From assembly GCA_905397405.1 (NCBI GenBank), contig CAJPVJ010000369.1, positions 1-27,172 of the forward strand: DNA of 27,172 nt, given 5' to 3'. This DNA is from Oppiella nova (Eukaryota > Arthropoda > Arachnida > Sarcoptiformes > Oppiidae). Position numbers and translations under genes: made by a program. Positions 10,121 through 21,362 of the stretch are shown here, one piece after another (the stretch's first letter is position 1; the number at the start of each line of letters is the position of its first letter). The notes below the pieces were generated by a model. The model worked only from the letters and a program-made list of their open reading frames with translations. It ran no database searches and had not been told where the DNA came from.

Positions 10121-10524
10121 TCTCTCTCTCTCTCTCTCTCTCTCTCCAGAAGTCGTTTCTCAAAGACATTAATATTTTTATTGATTTTCGCATCACTTTT
10201 ATTATATAATACGCGATAATAATAATTAGATATTATATACAAGTAGTTATGGAAAAAGTAATTTCGTTTCAGTGATGGAAAAAAATTTTTGTCTTTAATT
10301 TCTCGTTGCTTTACGATTTGCAAACACATCTGGGAATTACATATAACGCGAAGGGAATGGTAGGCACCGGCTATGGCACTGGTATTTAATATCTAAATGT
10401 CTTTCGCCTTAAGGACACGAGAAATTGTGCGCCACTTCTGTACACATTTCGCCTAAATTATAGACAACTCTCTCTCATATACTCGACGTCTCTCTCTCTC
10501 TCTCTCTCTCTCGCTCTCTCTCTC
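10121..10524 (+). repeat. Direct repeat copy B, bounded by CT tracts
   Basis: This is the second copy of the 9636-10027 unit. Its left CT tract is 10121-10147 and its right tract 10490-10524, which is longer and interrupted (TCTCGCTCTC). The sequence after the right tract differs from that after copy A, so the shared segment ends within the tract. Confidence 0.93.
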
Positions 10525-10910
10525 ACTCACTCACTCACTCTCCCATACTCTCTCCATTCTCTCTCTTACTCTCTCGCATACCCTCTCACTATCTACCAGT
10601 GCCTGAGAGCAAAGGTAAACGTACCCCAACTCACGAGTTAGTACTCTCACAGTTAGTCAATGACTACCAGTCACTGGAGGCTTGAAATACAGGACTGAAT
10701 GGCAATCCTATCGCTAACTCCAACCCCGCTTAGGCTGTGTCTACGCGTTTGGTCGGTCGCACACACATACCGGAGCCCACATCGAGTGGATGTGCGTGTG
10801 TCTGAGCCATAATTATTGTCGATTTGCAAATTGATTTAATGATCAACTGATTGGCGAACTGCACATTCAGGAGGAATATTCTGGAGCTAATCATCTGTTC
10901 AATCGGTTCA
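10525..10910. other. GC-richer segment between inverted repeat arms
   Basis: The first part has ACTC/TCTC-rich low-complexity sequence (10525-10590). After that come AGAGCAAAG|GTAAAC (a possible donor near 10614) and a moderately GC-rich stretch to about 10810. No start codon with a useful frame is seen. It could be a transcribed noncoding exon, but there is no direct support. Confidence 0.3.
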
Positions 10911-11020
10911 CTCGCTTAACGTATCATAAATTAAATTAAAATAAACGAAACAAGAATTTTGTTAATCGTTTCGGTAGTCTCTCGTAAAAGTAAATGAAAG
11001 TCAGAGAGAGAGAGAGAGAG
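10911..11020 (-). repeat. Inverted repeat arm 2
   Basis: This is the reverse complement of 10009-10119, ending in (GA)n at 11003-11020. Immediately after the GA tract, ACTTTCATTTACTT reverse-complements the end of the arm, so 10989-11033 can form its own 14-bp stem with the GA tract in the loop. Confidence 0.92.
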
Positions 11021-11859
11021 ACTTTCATTTACTTAATAAAAAACTTTTCAAACAAACACATCAAACATTAATTTAAATTTAAATACAAAAATTCTTTGCA
11101 AACAATTTTTTGCTTAAATGTTTGATTGACTTGTTTACCAATAAATGGCACCAAAATTAATGACCAGTTTTTTTGTGGCAAAGATTTTAATCAAATGATA
11201 ATCTAAATAATTAAAGCACACATTTTGAAAGTTTAATTAAATCAAAATCGTATAAAATGTTGAGATTTTTTGGGTTTTTCTAAACTTTCTTTTACTCTAA
11301 AAAAATGACTGAAAAATCTTGAAATTATTAATCATTTGTCGAGAGATTTAAAATTCAGACCGAAATCCGAAAGCAATTACTAATAAAAAGATTATAAATG
11401 GCAACTCGAAAGCCATTAAACATTTTTAGTGTGGATTTAATTTCATTGTGTGTTTTGAAAATGAAATTTTTCGTAATAAAAATGTGATTTCTTTCTAATA
11501 TATTACGTTAGGATTGAAGTGATGATCACTTATTGAGAGTCAAATCGCGATCGCAAACGGCGGGCCATTAAACATAAATTGTATAATCAGTTTACGGACA
11601 GGTATTTCGCTGGAAAGGTATGTGCAGTAAAAAGGCGATTCATAAAAATTGTTAAGACTTTTACCATTCAAAGGGCTAACTATCGACTAATTCGTGAATT
11701 TAATACTTAATTTTCAAAACCATAAGTGTTTTGTGATTCATAAGCGAAATCGTATTGAGAATTGAAATTTATTACTGAATTCCATAAAGTTATATATTAA
11801 TTTTTGTTGTTTTACGCTAATTTTTTTATTTGATTTATTGCCCACAAAAACAGTCAGAA

Positions 11860-11899
<40 letters not shown>

Positions 11900-12021
11900 T
11901 TAACCTGAGCTGCAAATCATTTTCATGAGACAGATATACTGTACACAACGATTTGAAACTTTATATATCCGTAAACTGTATTTAAAATGTAATAATAATT
12001 TAAATAAAAGCAAATATCTTC

Positions 12022-12062
<41 letters not shown>

Positions 12063-12151
12063 GTAAGAGAGAGTATAATTTGAATGGGCGTCGAGTGAAA
12101 TGGCATCAAAAACTTTGAGATACGAAACAATCATCTCTTTATTTTTTATCG

Positions 12152-12183
<32 letters not shown>

Positions 12184-13600
12184 CGTTTTGTATCGAAAAA
12201 AATAACAACAAAAAAGTTTTTTGTATATAAAAAACATTGAAATTCAATCTAAAAATATTTTGATCAGATTTTTCCGTTCGTATCGCGAAATGCAAAGAGT
12301 TTTTTGCGAAAACTTGTCGGACGACTACATAAAAAAGTGAATTAAAAAAGTTTTTTCTTTGCACTGAATTTATATCCCATTTCTCTCATCATAGCATAGA
12401 TGAGAGTATTTTGATCACAAAATGTATAATTTATAGCCAGGCTATTTAGACTCTCGTGTGACCGTTAATACAAATTCGTGATTCAAATGCTTAATAAATA
12501 ACATTTTATGTATATATTTCGCTATAATTATAAGAAATATATTATAATTTCTAATTAAAAAGTCGTTTGAGTGTATAATTTGCGGAGAGATTAATACATT
12601 TAAAAAGTTATATGTTATATATAAATATATACACACAGAGTATAAAGTTATATTAATATAATAATTCATATAAAAAAGGGCAGTGAATGAGAAAATTGTA
12701 TAATGTTTTCATTATAGGAAACAAGATTTTTGAGAGAAATTTCTTATTTACAATACATTTTAAAAACACTTTTCACACATTAAGAGGGAAATGGTTTTTG
12801 CATTTTTGTGTTATATTAATGAATCAATTTTTGTGTTGAAAAAGGAGTTTTTGAGAGAAAAAATGTGTGAAAAATGGGCTCAAATTTGCCACAAAATTTG
12901 CAACAAAAGGATCACAATTTATATCCACCCGTCAGTCAAACCCCTAACCACTTGCCAGTCAATGGCATACAAGCCATTAGTCTATGAATGGAGTATTGAA
13001 TTGATTGAGAAATAAAAGTATATAAAAGTTATTATATTTTTAACACAAAAAGGATATTTATGTCGATATAAAAGAAGTTATCATTTGAGAGGACTTATGA
13101 AGTGATAAGAAAAATGAAAAAAAGTTTTTATGAATCGATTGCTATCCACACAAACAGTTAATGCATTAAACGATTGCTAAATAGGAAACCCTTTGATATT
13201 AAATATAAGTTATTATATAACTATAGTCTCGTCGCTACCAATCAGTCAAAGGCTTTCATAAACGGCTTTAAAATTAATTACATTTTGAATGCAATTTCTA
13301 TTTTGACTGTTAATAACGTCTGTGACGATCGGCTAATCGTTATTGTGTGTCAAAACATATTTAGCACACAATTGTCTGCCGTAATAAACTTCATTCAAAT
13401 AAGTTTTTTATTCAAATACATCACAAAAAAAGTAAAATCTCTTTATTTAGCGTCTAATCAATTAATTGACTGTTTTTTGCCGCTTTGTTTGTGTCGACAA
13501 TAATTGCGATGCGATTGTTAGCTCACAAAAAGTTACCCAAAAAAAGTAATAATAACTTTTCACTTCAATTGTACAAATGTCTAGCCCTGAGGGCATACCT
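11021..13600. other. AT-rich noncoding region with three GA/CT tracts
   Basis: Tracts: (GA)n 11865-11897, (CT)n 12023-12060 and (GA)n 12155-12183. The last two are complementary and about 95 nt apart, so a long hairpin is possible. Open frames here (for example 12791-13015 and 13174-13503, plus strand) are short and AT-driven with no family resemblance. Confidence 0.6.
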
Positions 13601-13729
13601 ACGAAGTGAATATTACTTTTTTTTGTTGCTTTTGTCTGTAGTTATGTATTATGTGTTGCAATGGATCGACACTCGTATGGACTCGAAATTTAGTTATTAT
13701 CTGAGAGAGAGAGAGAGAGAGAGAGAGAG
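13601..13729 (+). repeat. Direct repeat X, copy 1
   Basis: ACGAAGTGAATATTACTTTT through ATTATCTGAGAG, ending in (GA)n 13702-13729. It is repeated at 14037-14164 in the same orientation with no difference noticed outside the GA tract length. Confidence 0.93.
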
Positions 13730-14036
13730 CTATTATATAGTTATAATAGCAAACATTGTATTCATAAATCGAGAGTCACTTATATTGCATAATAAAACTT
13801 ACCAAAAGAAACTTTTTAGACAGTGTTAAACATTTTTAAAATATGTATTCAAACTCATGGCATTAGTATAAATGCAATCGAAATGGAAACACAAATCATA
13901 ATTACATATTATTTCGACACAAAAAATCAAAAAACTTTTAAAAATTCAATTATAATTATAGGCTTTACGGGGACGGAGTGATTGACGGCTACTGAAGGCA
14001 TATCTAATTAATATATTAAATTCAGATAACATTTTC
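13702..14036 (+). repeat. Large inverted repeat, left arm
   Basis: The arm starts with (GA)n, then CTATTATATAGTTATAATAG, and ends at AGATAACATTTTC. Its reverse complement lies at 14363-14707, ending in (CT)n. Identity is high by eye (roughly 95%), with small indels such as an extra TATCTATAAG segment near 14605 in the right arm. The arms are 335 and 345 bp with a 326-bp spacer. Confidence 0.93.
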
Positions 14037-14164
14037 ACGAAGTGAATATTACTTTTTTTTGTTGCTTTTGTCTGTAGTTATGTATTATGTGTTGCAATGG
14101 ATCGACACTCGTATGGACTCGAAATTTAGTTATTATCTGAGAGAGAGAGAGAGAGAGAGAGAGA
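14037..14164 (+). repeat. Direct repeat X, copy 2 (inside the palindrome spacer)
   Basis: This is the second copy of 13601-13729. It follows the left arm directly and ends in (GA)n 14138-14164, after which the sequence differs completely from that following copy 1. Confidence 0.93.
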
Positions 14165-14362
14165 CTTATTATTCATTTATGTATTCAATTGCTATACAAA
14201 ACTGTTTGCCTGTATATCCACACTCTGTTTGGTAAATGGCAATCATTGTCAACTGTCAGTTCCCCTGTCGAGCCTATCATAATAGTGAGCCGGCACAGGC
14301 CTTTAACTACCAACCCATCCCATTGTCTATGAATATGATATTTTTTGTACATATTTTTTTCG

Positions 14363-14707
14363 GAAAATGTTATCTGAATTTAATATATTAATTAGATATG
14401 CCTTCAGTAGCCGTCAATCACTCCGTCCCCGTAAAGCCTATAATTATAATTGAATTTTTAAAAGTTTTTTGATTTTTTGTGTCGAAATATATGTAATTAC
14501 GATTTGTGTTTCCATTTCGATTGCATTTATACTAATGTCATGAGTTTGAATACATATTTTTAAAATGTTTAACACTGTTTGAAAAGTTTTTTTTGGTAAG
14601 TTTTATCTATAAGTTTTATTATGCAATATAAGTGACTCTCGATTTATGAATACAATGTTTGCTATTATATAGTATATAATAGCTCTCTCTCTCTCTCTCT
14701 CTCTCTC
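14363..14707 (-). repeat. Large inverted repeat, right arm
   Basis: This is the reverse complement of 13702-14036, beginning GAAAATGTTATCTGAAT and ending with (CT)n 14683-14707. No terminal inverted repeat with target-site duplication was identified around the structure. It encodes no transposase, so I class it as a palindrome of unknown origin. Confidence 0.93.
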
Positions 14708-15846
14708 ATTATATTTATTTTATACGACTTTAGAGACACTTTTATTTTCACCAAACACTATGTGTCACAGAAATTATAATTTATGACAAATACATGACAT
14801 TCCTTTCGATCACAATATTAGCGTTGAATACGAGACACTATTTTCAGGTTTAATACGTTTAACCAAAAGGTAAATCTCATTAAACGAGAGAAAAAATTTA
14901 AACTATTTTTTATTACATTATACTAAACACATGCGACTGAAAGTTAGATAAGAGATAAAATATAGTTTGTTTCATACGTTTGCAATGATTTATGCACTCA
15001 ATTCACTAGACATTATGGCAGTCCACTGGCGTATCATATATTATAATTAAAATATAAATTACACACAATTTTTTTGGTATATAATGTATGCCTCGACTAT
15101 ATCGGAGTATAATTGACATTAAACTATGAGAAAAGTAATTCAAGTTATTTAAACAATCCCTTACATTAAGTGCCCGGCTATTTGTTAATAGGGGACGGGT
15201 AGGCTATTAAATACCTGTATAATACAATATAACTGGCAATAAATTATATTTTGCCCCCAAAACAGAAATGTATTGCAATTTATTTTCGCAATGATTTATG
15301 ATTTGTTTGTATAATACAGTCATTATAACTGAGTTATCAATAAGTTTTTTTGGGATAATATTCTTAATGTCTGTTGAGATTTGGAGTCAAAAACAAAATG
15401 ATTATCGAAAGTAATGATAAATAAAATACGAAAAAATATTTTCGTACGAAATAACTGATGGAAATAAGTAAAGGAAATTCATATTTGTGAGGAAAAGTCA
15501 TAATAACAACAAAATTGTGAGTAAAATAACTTCATTTCTCTCGCAAACAGTAGTTCTCATTATTATCGCACAGAAAACAGACTTTTTCTCTCATTTTCTT
15601 AGATTTTATTTCTCACAAAATGACTGTTTTTTTGTGTTGAAAAAGTTTTCGCTTCGCATCTGATTTGCATTCACTTTACATCATATGTTGTGTACAACAG
15701 GTTTGCCAGATCTCATCCCAGGCCTGACAGCCCTCTAAATTGTTGTCTACTTTTTTGTTACTTTGATTTCGCATTACTGGCCCTTAATATCATGTTTTAT
15801 AAGCAATTTGAACGTCAGGATTGTGTTCTCGATTAGAGTGAGAGTC

Positions 15847-15849
<3 letters not shown>
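14708..15849. other. AT-rich noncoding region
   Basis: I see no coding-like frame, RNA gene or large repeat between the palindrome and the next GA tract. Confidence 0.55.

Positions 15850-15883
<34 letters not shown>
15850..15883 (+). repeat. (GA)n microsatellite
   Basis: A 34-nt uninterrupted tract in moderately GC-rich sequence. A shorter GAGAGAGAGA lies about 170 nt downstream. Confidence 0.95.
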
Positions 15884-15886
<3 letters not shown>

Positions 15887-16330
15887 GTGAGCGATAGAAG
15901 TCATTGCTATTCCCGGAGACTTTGATTTAAAAGTCAAACTTTCTCTGGTTGTCAGTCATCTCTCAACCATTTCTCTGACTCTAATCCCAGTCCACTGACA
16001 GCTCTTTGTTGAGGAGGGGATGGCATATCTCGCAGACACTGATAGGAATAGAGAGAGAGAGTGTGGAGTCGGTATGCGATCGACACTAAACTCCATTCGC
16101 CATCGAATTGATTATTGCAATGATATTAGCATTTCTGCCGAGACTTTGAGGTTTTTTATGTATAAATACTTTGCAATACTTTTTTGTATGTATTAGTTGT
16201 GTTGAGAACTCTATGCATATTACATAAGCGAATGGTTGGCATGTGTTAGCATCACTTCTGGAGGTGGACTGGTATGTGGAGTCACGACCAGAAACACCGT
16301 ATTTACATAAATATAGTGATTATATTATAC

Positions 16331-16337
16331 AATGAGC

Positions 16338-16377
<40 letters not shown>

Positions 16378-16423
16378 CATTAGGTTTTTAAAAATTAAGA
16401 AAGAGAGAGAGAGAGAGAGAGAG
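16331..16423 (+). repeat. Two (GA)n tracts, the first flanked by inverted 8-mers
   Basis: Tract 1 (16340-16375) is bounded by AATGAGCT on the left and AGCTCATT on the right, a perfect 8-bp inverted pair. Tract 2 is 16402-16423, 26 nt further on. Confidence 0.9.
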
Positions 16424-16462
16424 TTATTTCAATCACTTTTTGCTCGCAATTTGAATAAATAA

Positions 16463-16476
16463 GGTTAGGGTTAGGG
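16463..16476 (+). repeat. Short telomere-like motif
   Basis: GGTTAGGGTTAGGG followed by a G-rich GCGAGGGGTTGGGGTTAA. It has only two units and occurs once, so it could be chance or a minor interstitial telomeric remnant. Confidence 0.4.
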
Positions 16477-18111
16477 CGAGGGGTTGGGGTTAATCTGCAC
16501 TCATATCAATCTCTTACATAAACTCGGAGTTCATTCGTTCACAAAAAACAAAACAAAACACAAATTTCTAGTAATATTTTGCACCAAAAGAAATAGTAAA
16601 ACAATTATCGTTTAGGAGGAGAGAGAGATGTATATATCCCTCGATATCTCACGTAATATCACAAAAAACTATTGGTTTTTCTCATATAATAACTCTTTAT
16701 TAACTCTTAAGTGCTTTTTTATGTTTCCATTTATTTCCCAGAAATTCACAAAAAATTACTTTTTGTTTGAAAAATCAATTCTTTTGTTTCGCTCGTAATT
16801 TGAGTGAAAAATAAGAGATTTCTCTCTCATATGGTATTGAAGTTGGGATTCAATTATTTGTTTAAAATGTTAAGTCAAATAGTAATTGACGTGCCGTTTA
16901 GGGCACCGGTATGTTACGTGGAATGTGTTGGAAAAATACCTATTAAATAGTTGTGTCAGTATTTGGTGCCCAAAAAACATTAGTGGCAATTGTTTGCCGA
17001 GTATCCCAAGTAGTAGTCAAATCATATGCTAGTGTTTTGTCAAGTAGTAGTCAAATGGAAAGTTAAGGGCCAAGGGGTTGGTAGTCATCACCCGATAGTC
17101 GTGTTTGTGAGTCTGTATGTCATGTCATGCATTTGAAGTGCATTTCTCTCATAAGAGCAACAAATAAAAAGACAATATCTTTAAGGCATTCATAAGTATT
17201 TTGTTGAAAAGCGAGTGATAGTTATGTTTGGGAGTAATGTTTGTGTGAATAGGATATGTGACTAAAATATGATATGCTTTTCAAACCCTATAGCGATTCA
17301 GTCCAATGGTCTGTACGACTGACTACTGATTACTACTGATTATGACGACGACTCCGCACAACATTATGCTATACTTTACCACCAATTTATTCATCAGATT
17401 ATCTAATAAAGACGACTCTCTCTCTCTCTCTCTTTCTTTCTTTCTCTCTTTCTCTCTCAACTCACATTCAGACTGACTTTTTGCACTCATTTTGTGATTA
17501 CACTCGAGACTAAAAGTGTGTATTTTTATGGTACGACTAAAAAGCATAAAAAGAAATAAAATGTTTTAGAGTGAGTGAGTGAGTGAGAGAGAGAGAGAGA
17601 GAGAGAGAGTCCGAAGAGGCGTCCAAATAAATTTTAATGCATTTAAATTATAGCCACAAAAAAAGTAAAATTAAAAAAGTTTTACTCGTTTTTAATTAAA
17701 AGTCATTTCAGACAAGAGTTGAATTAAAAAACTTTTGAGTTTAAGGCCACGAATTGCCGCCAATTCTTATCGCAAACCGAAAACTCTTTTCTCTCCAATC
17801 TTTTGATTCAATTTTCATTAATTTTCATAAGAAATGAGATAAAAGTAATAATTGCCTGATTAGAGGCCATACGAGTGTATAGACTAATGGTTTTATAAAT
17901 ATTTTTATGTGTGTATAAAATGAATTTAATATTTTTTGTGCATGTATGCCCTTTTGTTAAGGCTAACTCTTATTTACTTATTATTTTTGTTTTGCTAACA
18001 ATTTTTAAACTCGTTTTGAATGAATGAATGGCAGAATAATCATTGAAAATGATGTTCAAAAAACCCGATTATCTGTACATCCGATGTGTGCCTTATTTGC
18101 TAAGCAAGGAG
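16477..18111. other. AT-rich noncoding region with simple repeats
   Basis: Contains a 16-bp direct repeat CAAGTAGTAGTCAAAT at 17007-17022 and 17041-17056, an imperfect CT/CTTT tract at 17415-17458, and (GTGA)n passing into (GA)n at 17570-17609. No gene recognised. Confidence 0.6.
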
Positions 18112-18491
18112 TCTCTCTCTCTCTCTCTCTCTCTCTCTCGCCAACCCTATTGTGAAAGCAATTGTTATAATGTTTTGCGAGTAAAACATAACACAAATAC
18201 ACTAATGTTGTACTGAAAATGCATAACAATATGTAATATAAAATAATCTGAGATATGATTGTATTTCACTGGCGATGAGTGCCTGAAATGCGGAAGTCTT
18301 TCACTCCTTCTTCAGCCACTAAATCATGTCTTAGAGAATGAATGAGAAGTAAGAAAACAAATTGAAACCAAAAATAATAAGAAAATTTATTATAAGAATT
18401 CATGAGACTATAAACAACTCTATTAATGCATATTAATGTCAATAAATATGTTTTGCCTCTCAGTTTAATTCCTGATTTGAATCGCATGGAT

Positions 18492-18535
<44 letters not shown>

Positions 18536-18743
18536 TGTAAACAACGAATTAAAAAATACTTTTCATATTTCATGATTACATAAGGAAAAGGGAAAACTCA
18601 TATAATTTTGTTGTGCACAGGGATTGCGTTTTTCAAATTACTGGCTAAATATGGTCTGACATTGAGAGTGAAAATATTAGATAATATTCTTCCTATTCCT
18701 CGTCGATTTAGTTCCTAACTCTCTCTCTCTCTCTCTCTCTCTC
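18112..18743 (+). repeat. Three (CT)n tracts
   Basis: Tracts at 18112-18139, 18494-18532 and 18719-18743, all pyrimidine-rich on the plus strand. The third grades into CTCTC-rich sequence upstream of the candidate promoter at 18846. Confidence 0.93.
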
Positions 18744-18845
18744 CTATGCTCTCTCACTATGCTCTCTCTGCCCTACGACTCTCTCACGCGATCTGAGTGC
18801 CCGATCCAGTAGTCGATCAAATGTTGAGATAATATACACGAGAAT

Positions 18846-18965
18846 TATAATACAATCACTCGTTTCCTTAATTATCAGTTCGCGAGATACAGTCAGCCCA
18901 TAGTCTCAACGCAACCGTAGACTACAATTCAGAGAGAGAAATAGCGTTCAGTTTTGTCGGGTGAG
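18846..18965 (+). promoter_or_regulatory. Candidate core promoter and noncoding first exon
   Basis: TATAATA starts at 18846, 31 nt upstream of an arthropod-type initiator TCAGTT (A at 18877). The 84 nt that follow are GC-richer than the surroundings and end at GTCGG|GTGAGTG, a strong donor at 18961. The geometry fits transcription of a leader exon on the plus strand. The nearest plus-strand gene downstream is the glycosyltransferase at 23404, where a plausible acceptor (CACTTCCAG, ending 23356) precedes the start codon. The link is inferred. Confidence 0.4.
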
Positions 18966-19282
18966 TGACCGTCCAGTTAGGGGTAACTCCACTCGTCTAC
19001 CAGCGATACGGTTAGGCCTACAGAGAAGTGGAGTCCCCACGAACTCGCGCACGACATATGGGGTTTGGGACAACAGTTTGATGGCATTTGGATGTGTCGT
19101 GTCATGTGCTGTGATTTACACGGGATTTCAAATGACTTCCAAATGGGATTACATTTTCGACTTTCCATTCATCATTAATCTGGAAATTGCTGTAAATTTT
19201 GTGCCGAAACGACAGTAAAAAACTGCTTTTAATTTGGTTTTACGAGTCTCTCGTTTTTCTGTAAACCAGTATTACATCATTC

Positions 19283-19311
<29 letters not shown>
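19283..19311 (+). repeat. (GA)n microsatellite
   Basis: A 29-nt tract in otherwise unremarkable AT-rich sequence, about 320 nt past the candidate first exon. Confidence 0.95.
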
Positions 19312-19313
<2 letters not shown>

Positions 19314-21154
19314 AAAGCCTAACTAGTTTTGGGGCTCACCTTAATTGAAAGGCAAGGTTAAGGTTATAGTAGTATTGAAACGAATAATACTTTTTATTTT
19401 ATTTTATTTCTCGCAAAAAGGCACTCATAATGTCAGGACATTAAACAGTTTGTAAATTATATTGCATCTCATTTCTCGCAAGCATTTTATTTATTTTTAA
19501 TGAAATTCTGTTTACTATTGAATATTCTTTCGGTATTATAATTATATTTCTCTTATTTTTGTGCATTTTCTGTCAATAATTGTAACATTGATATGAAGTC
19601 AAAAACTTATATTAATTGCTGCATAAAAGACTTGCGTTTGAATATATAATTAATTATGATATTCACGGCACAGAAATTGCCAATAAAAACAAATCTAATA
19701 AACAATTATATTGCTAGTGATATGCTATGCAAATTTAATAACTAAAAACTACATTGATAATTACTGTGTTAATGAATGTGTGGATTATATTTGCAATCAA
19801 TAAGCACTATATTTATGCAAATTTATAAACACTATATGTATTGACAGATTCCTAATTGAATGGCTTATGATTATTGTAATTAATTAGAGATCCATTTCCA
19901 CTTCAGCACCAGTACCTACTGTCTATTAGGCAACAAACATCAGGGCAGTCATACGTTTGGAAAACCATTTTCGACGTGAAAAGTGTTAAAAATAACATTA
20001 GTTAGGACTACAAGTTAGGAAAGTATATCCGATGGAAATTGTTTTGTGAACTTTTCAAATAAAATTCTTGTTTATATAATTGAATACTAATGCCATTAAA
20101 TAACCATTAGATCTGTTTTACGACGAAAAGCTCATCAAACCGTTAATGTATTTATAGATAAAGTATTAATAATAATAAAAATACATTTGATTTCAATTAC
20201 AGATTATATAATACACATAGATATACCTGGAGTTTAGGCCACTTTCTAAGTCAAGCATTACTTAGCGTTTTGTGTTTGTTATCCGAAAATACTATTTCCT
20301 TATTTCCAAAACTAGTTGAAAAAATATGTTTTGCTTTGATTTAAAGGTTAATATCGAGTTTAGCCGTGAGTTTGGGAATTGAAAAATGTTTTTATATTTT
20401 GAATATACTTTTCCGTAATTGTAAATCCCATTGAAAACTGACTGACAAATGGACTCCAAAATAGATTTTTCTCTCACAAAAAACCTTTTTTCTCATACCA
20501 ATTAAGCAAGGTTTAATAAATTGTTTGTTTATTCTACATAAGAAATTAATTTCATACTTGATAAATAATCAGTAATTTTTCAAAACGTTTTTGTAATGTA
20601 TGTAAAACATGTATTTTGTACTAAAAACAACAAAAATATTTTGCATTTATTAATACATAATTGCATTTAGCGTACAATTAATCAAATATTTCAAAAATGT
20701 TAACAACAAAAACTTTTTTGATAACTATTAGTCGTCTCTACTATCCGAAAAATATTTGATATTATTATATATTATTACACATTATATATGATATTAAAAA
20801 AGTGTCAAAAAATTTTCAACAATTTCTCTATCCATCAAAATTGGATACAAATTCCTATATTGAATGCAAACAAAAATAACACAAAAATAATTTCCCAAAA
20901 ATTTTCTTTTTCATCGAAGAAAAAATAATTTCACCAAAAAATAGTTTGTGATTTCTCTGAGCTAATGGTGATTGCGGTGTAAAAGTGGAAAGTAATGTAT
21001 GAAATGAGGGGCTGAGCCCTCAGACACTGACTCTCACTCTAACCGATGGGATTGAGAGCTGAGAAAGAGCTCCCGGTTTTCGGCTCTTATTTATCACGAC
21101 TTTTGCGAAAAAATATTAAGAAAAGAGATGTATTTCTCTGCTTAAGAGTCGTTC
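19312..21154. other. AT-rich noncoding region
   Basis: About 1.8 kb with very high A/T, no frame with coding-like composition and no repeat structure noticed. The last 150 nt (from about 20985) are GC-richer and CTCTG/GAGAG-rich. Confidence 0.55.
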
Positions 21155-21271
21155 CGAGAGACGAGAGAGAGAGAGCGAGAGAGAGAGAGCACTGCTAATC
21201 TAAACGGTATACCAAGAAAAGGTTATGTAATATAAAGCATTCACCTAAAAATTAAAGTAAATTTACTTTTG

Positions 21272-21326
<55 letters not shown>

Positions 21327-21327
21327 N

Positions 21328-21359
<32 letters not shown>
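21155..21359 (+). repeat. GA tract followed by the longest CT tract, with one ambiguous base
   Basis: An interrupted (GA)n at 21155-21189 precedes an 85-nt (CT)n at 21275-21359 that contains the only N in the window (21327). The two are complementary. The N suggests that the true tract length was not resolved. Confidence 0.93.

Positions 21360-21362
<3 letters not shown>

Noticed and set aside
13485-13829. Plus-strand frame spanning the left palindrome arm
   Set aside because: Mostly AT-rich sequence plus a translated GA tract, and the duplicated part is broken in the second copy.
18961-19218. Plus-strand 85-codon frame after the candidate donor
   Set aside because: It starts at GTG within the donor sequence and shows no family similarity; more simply read as intron.
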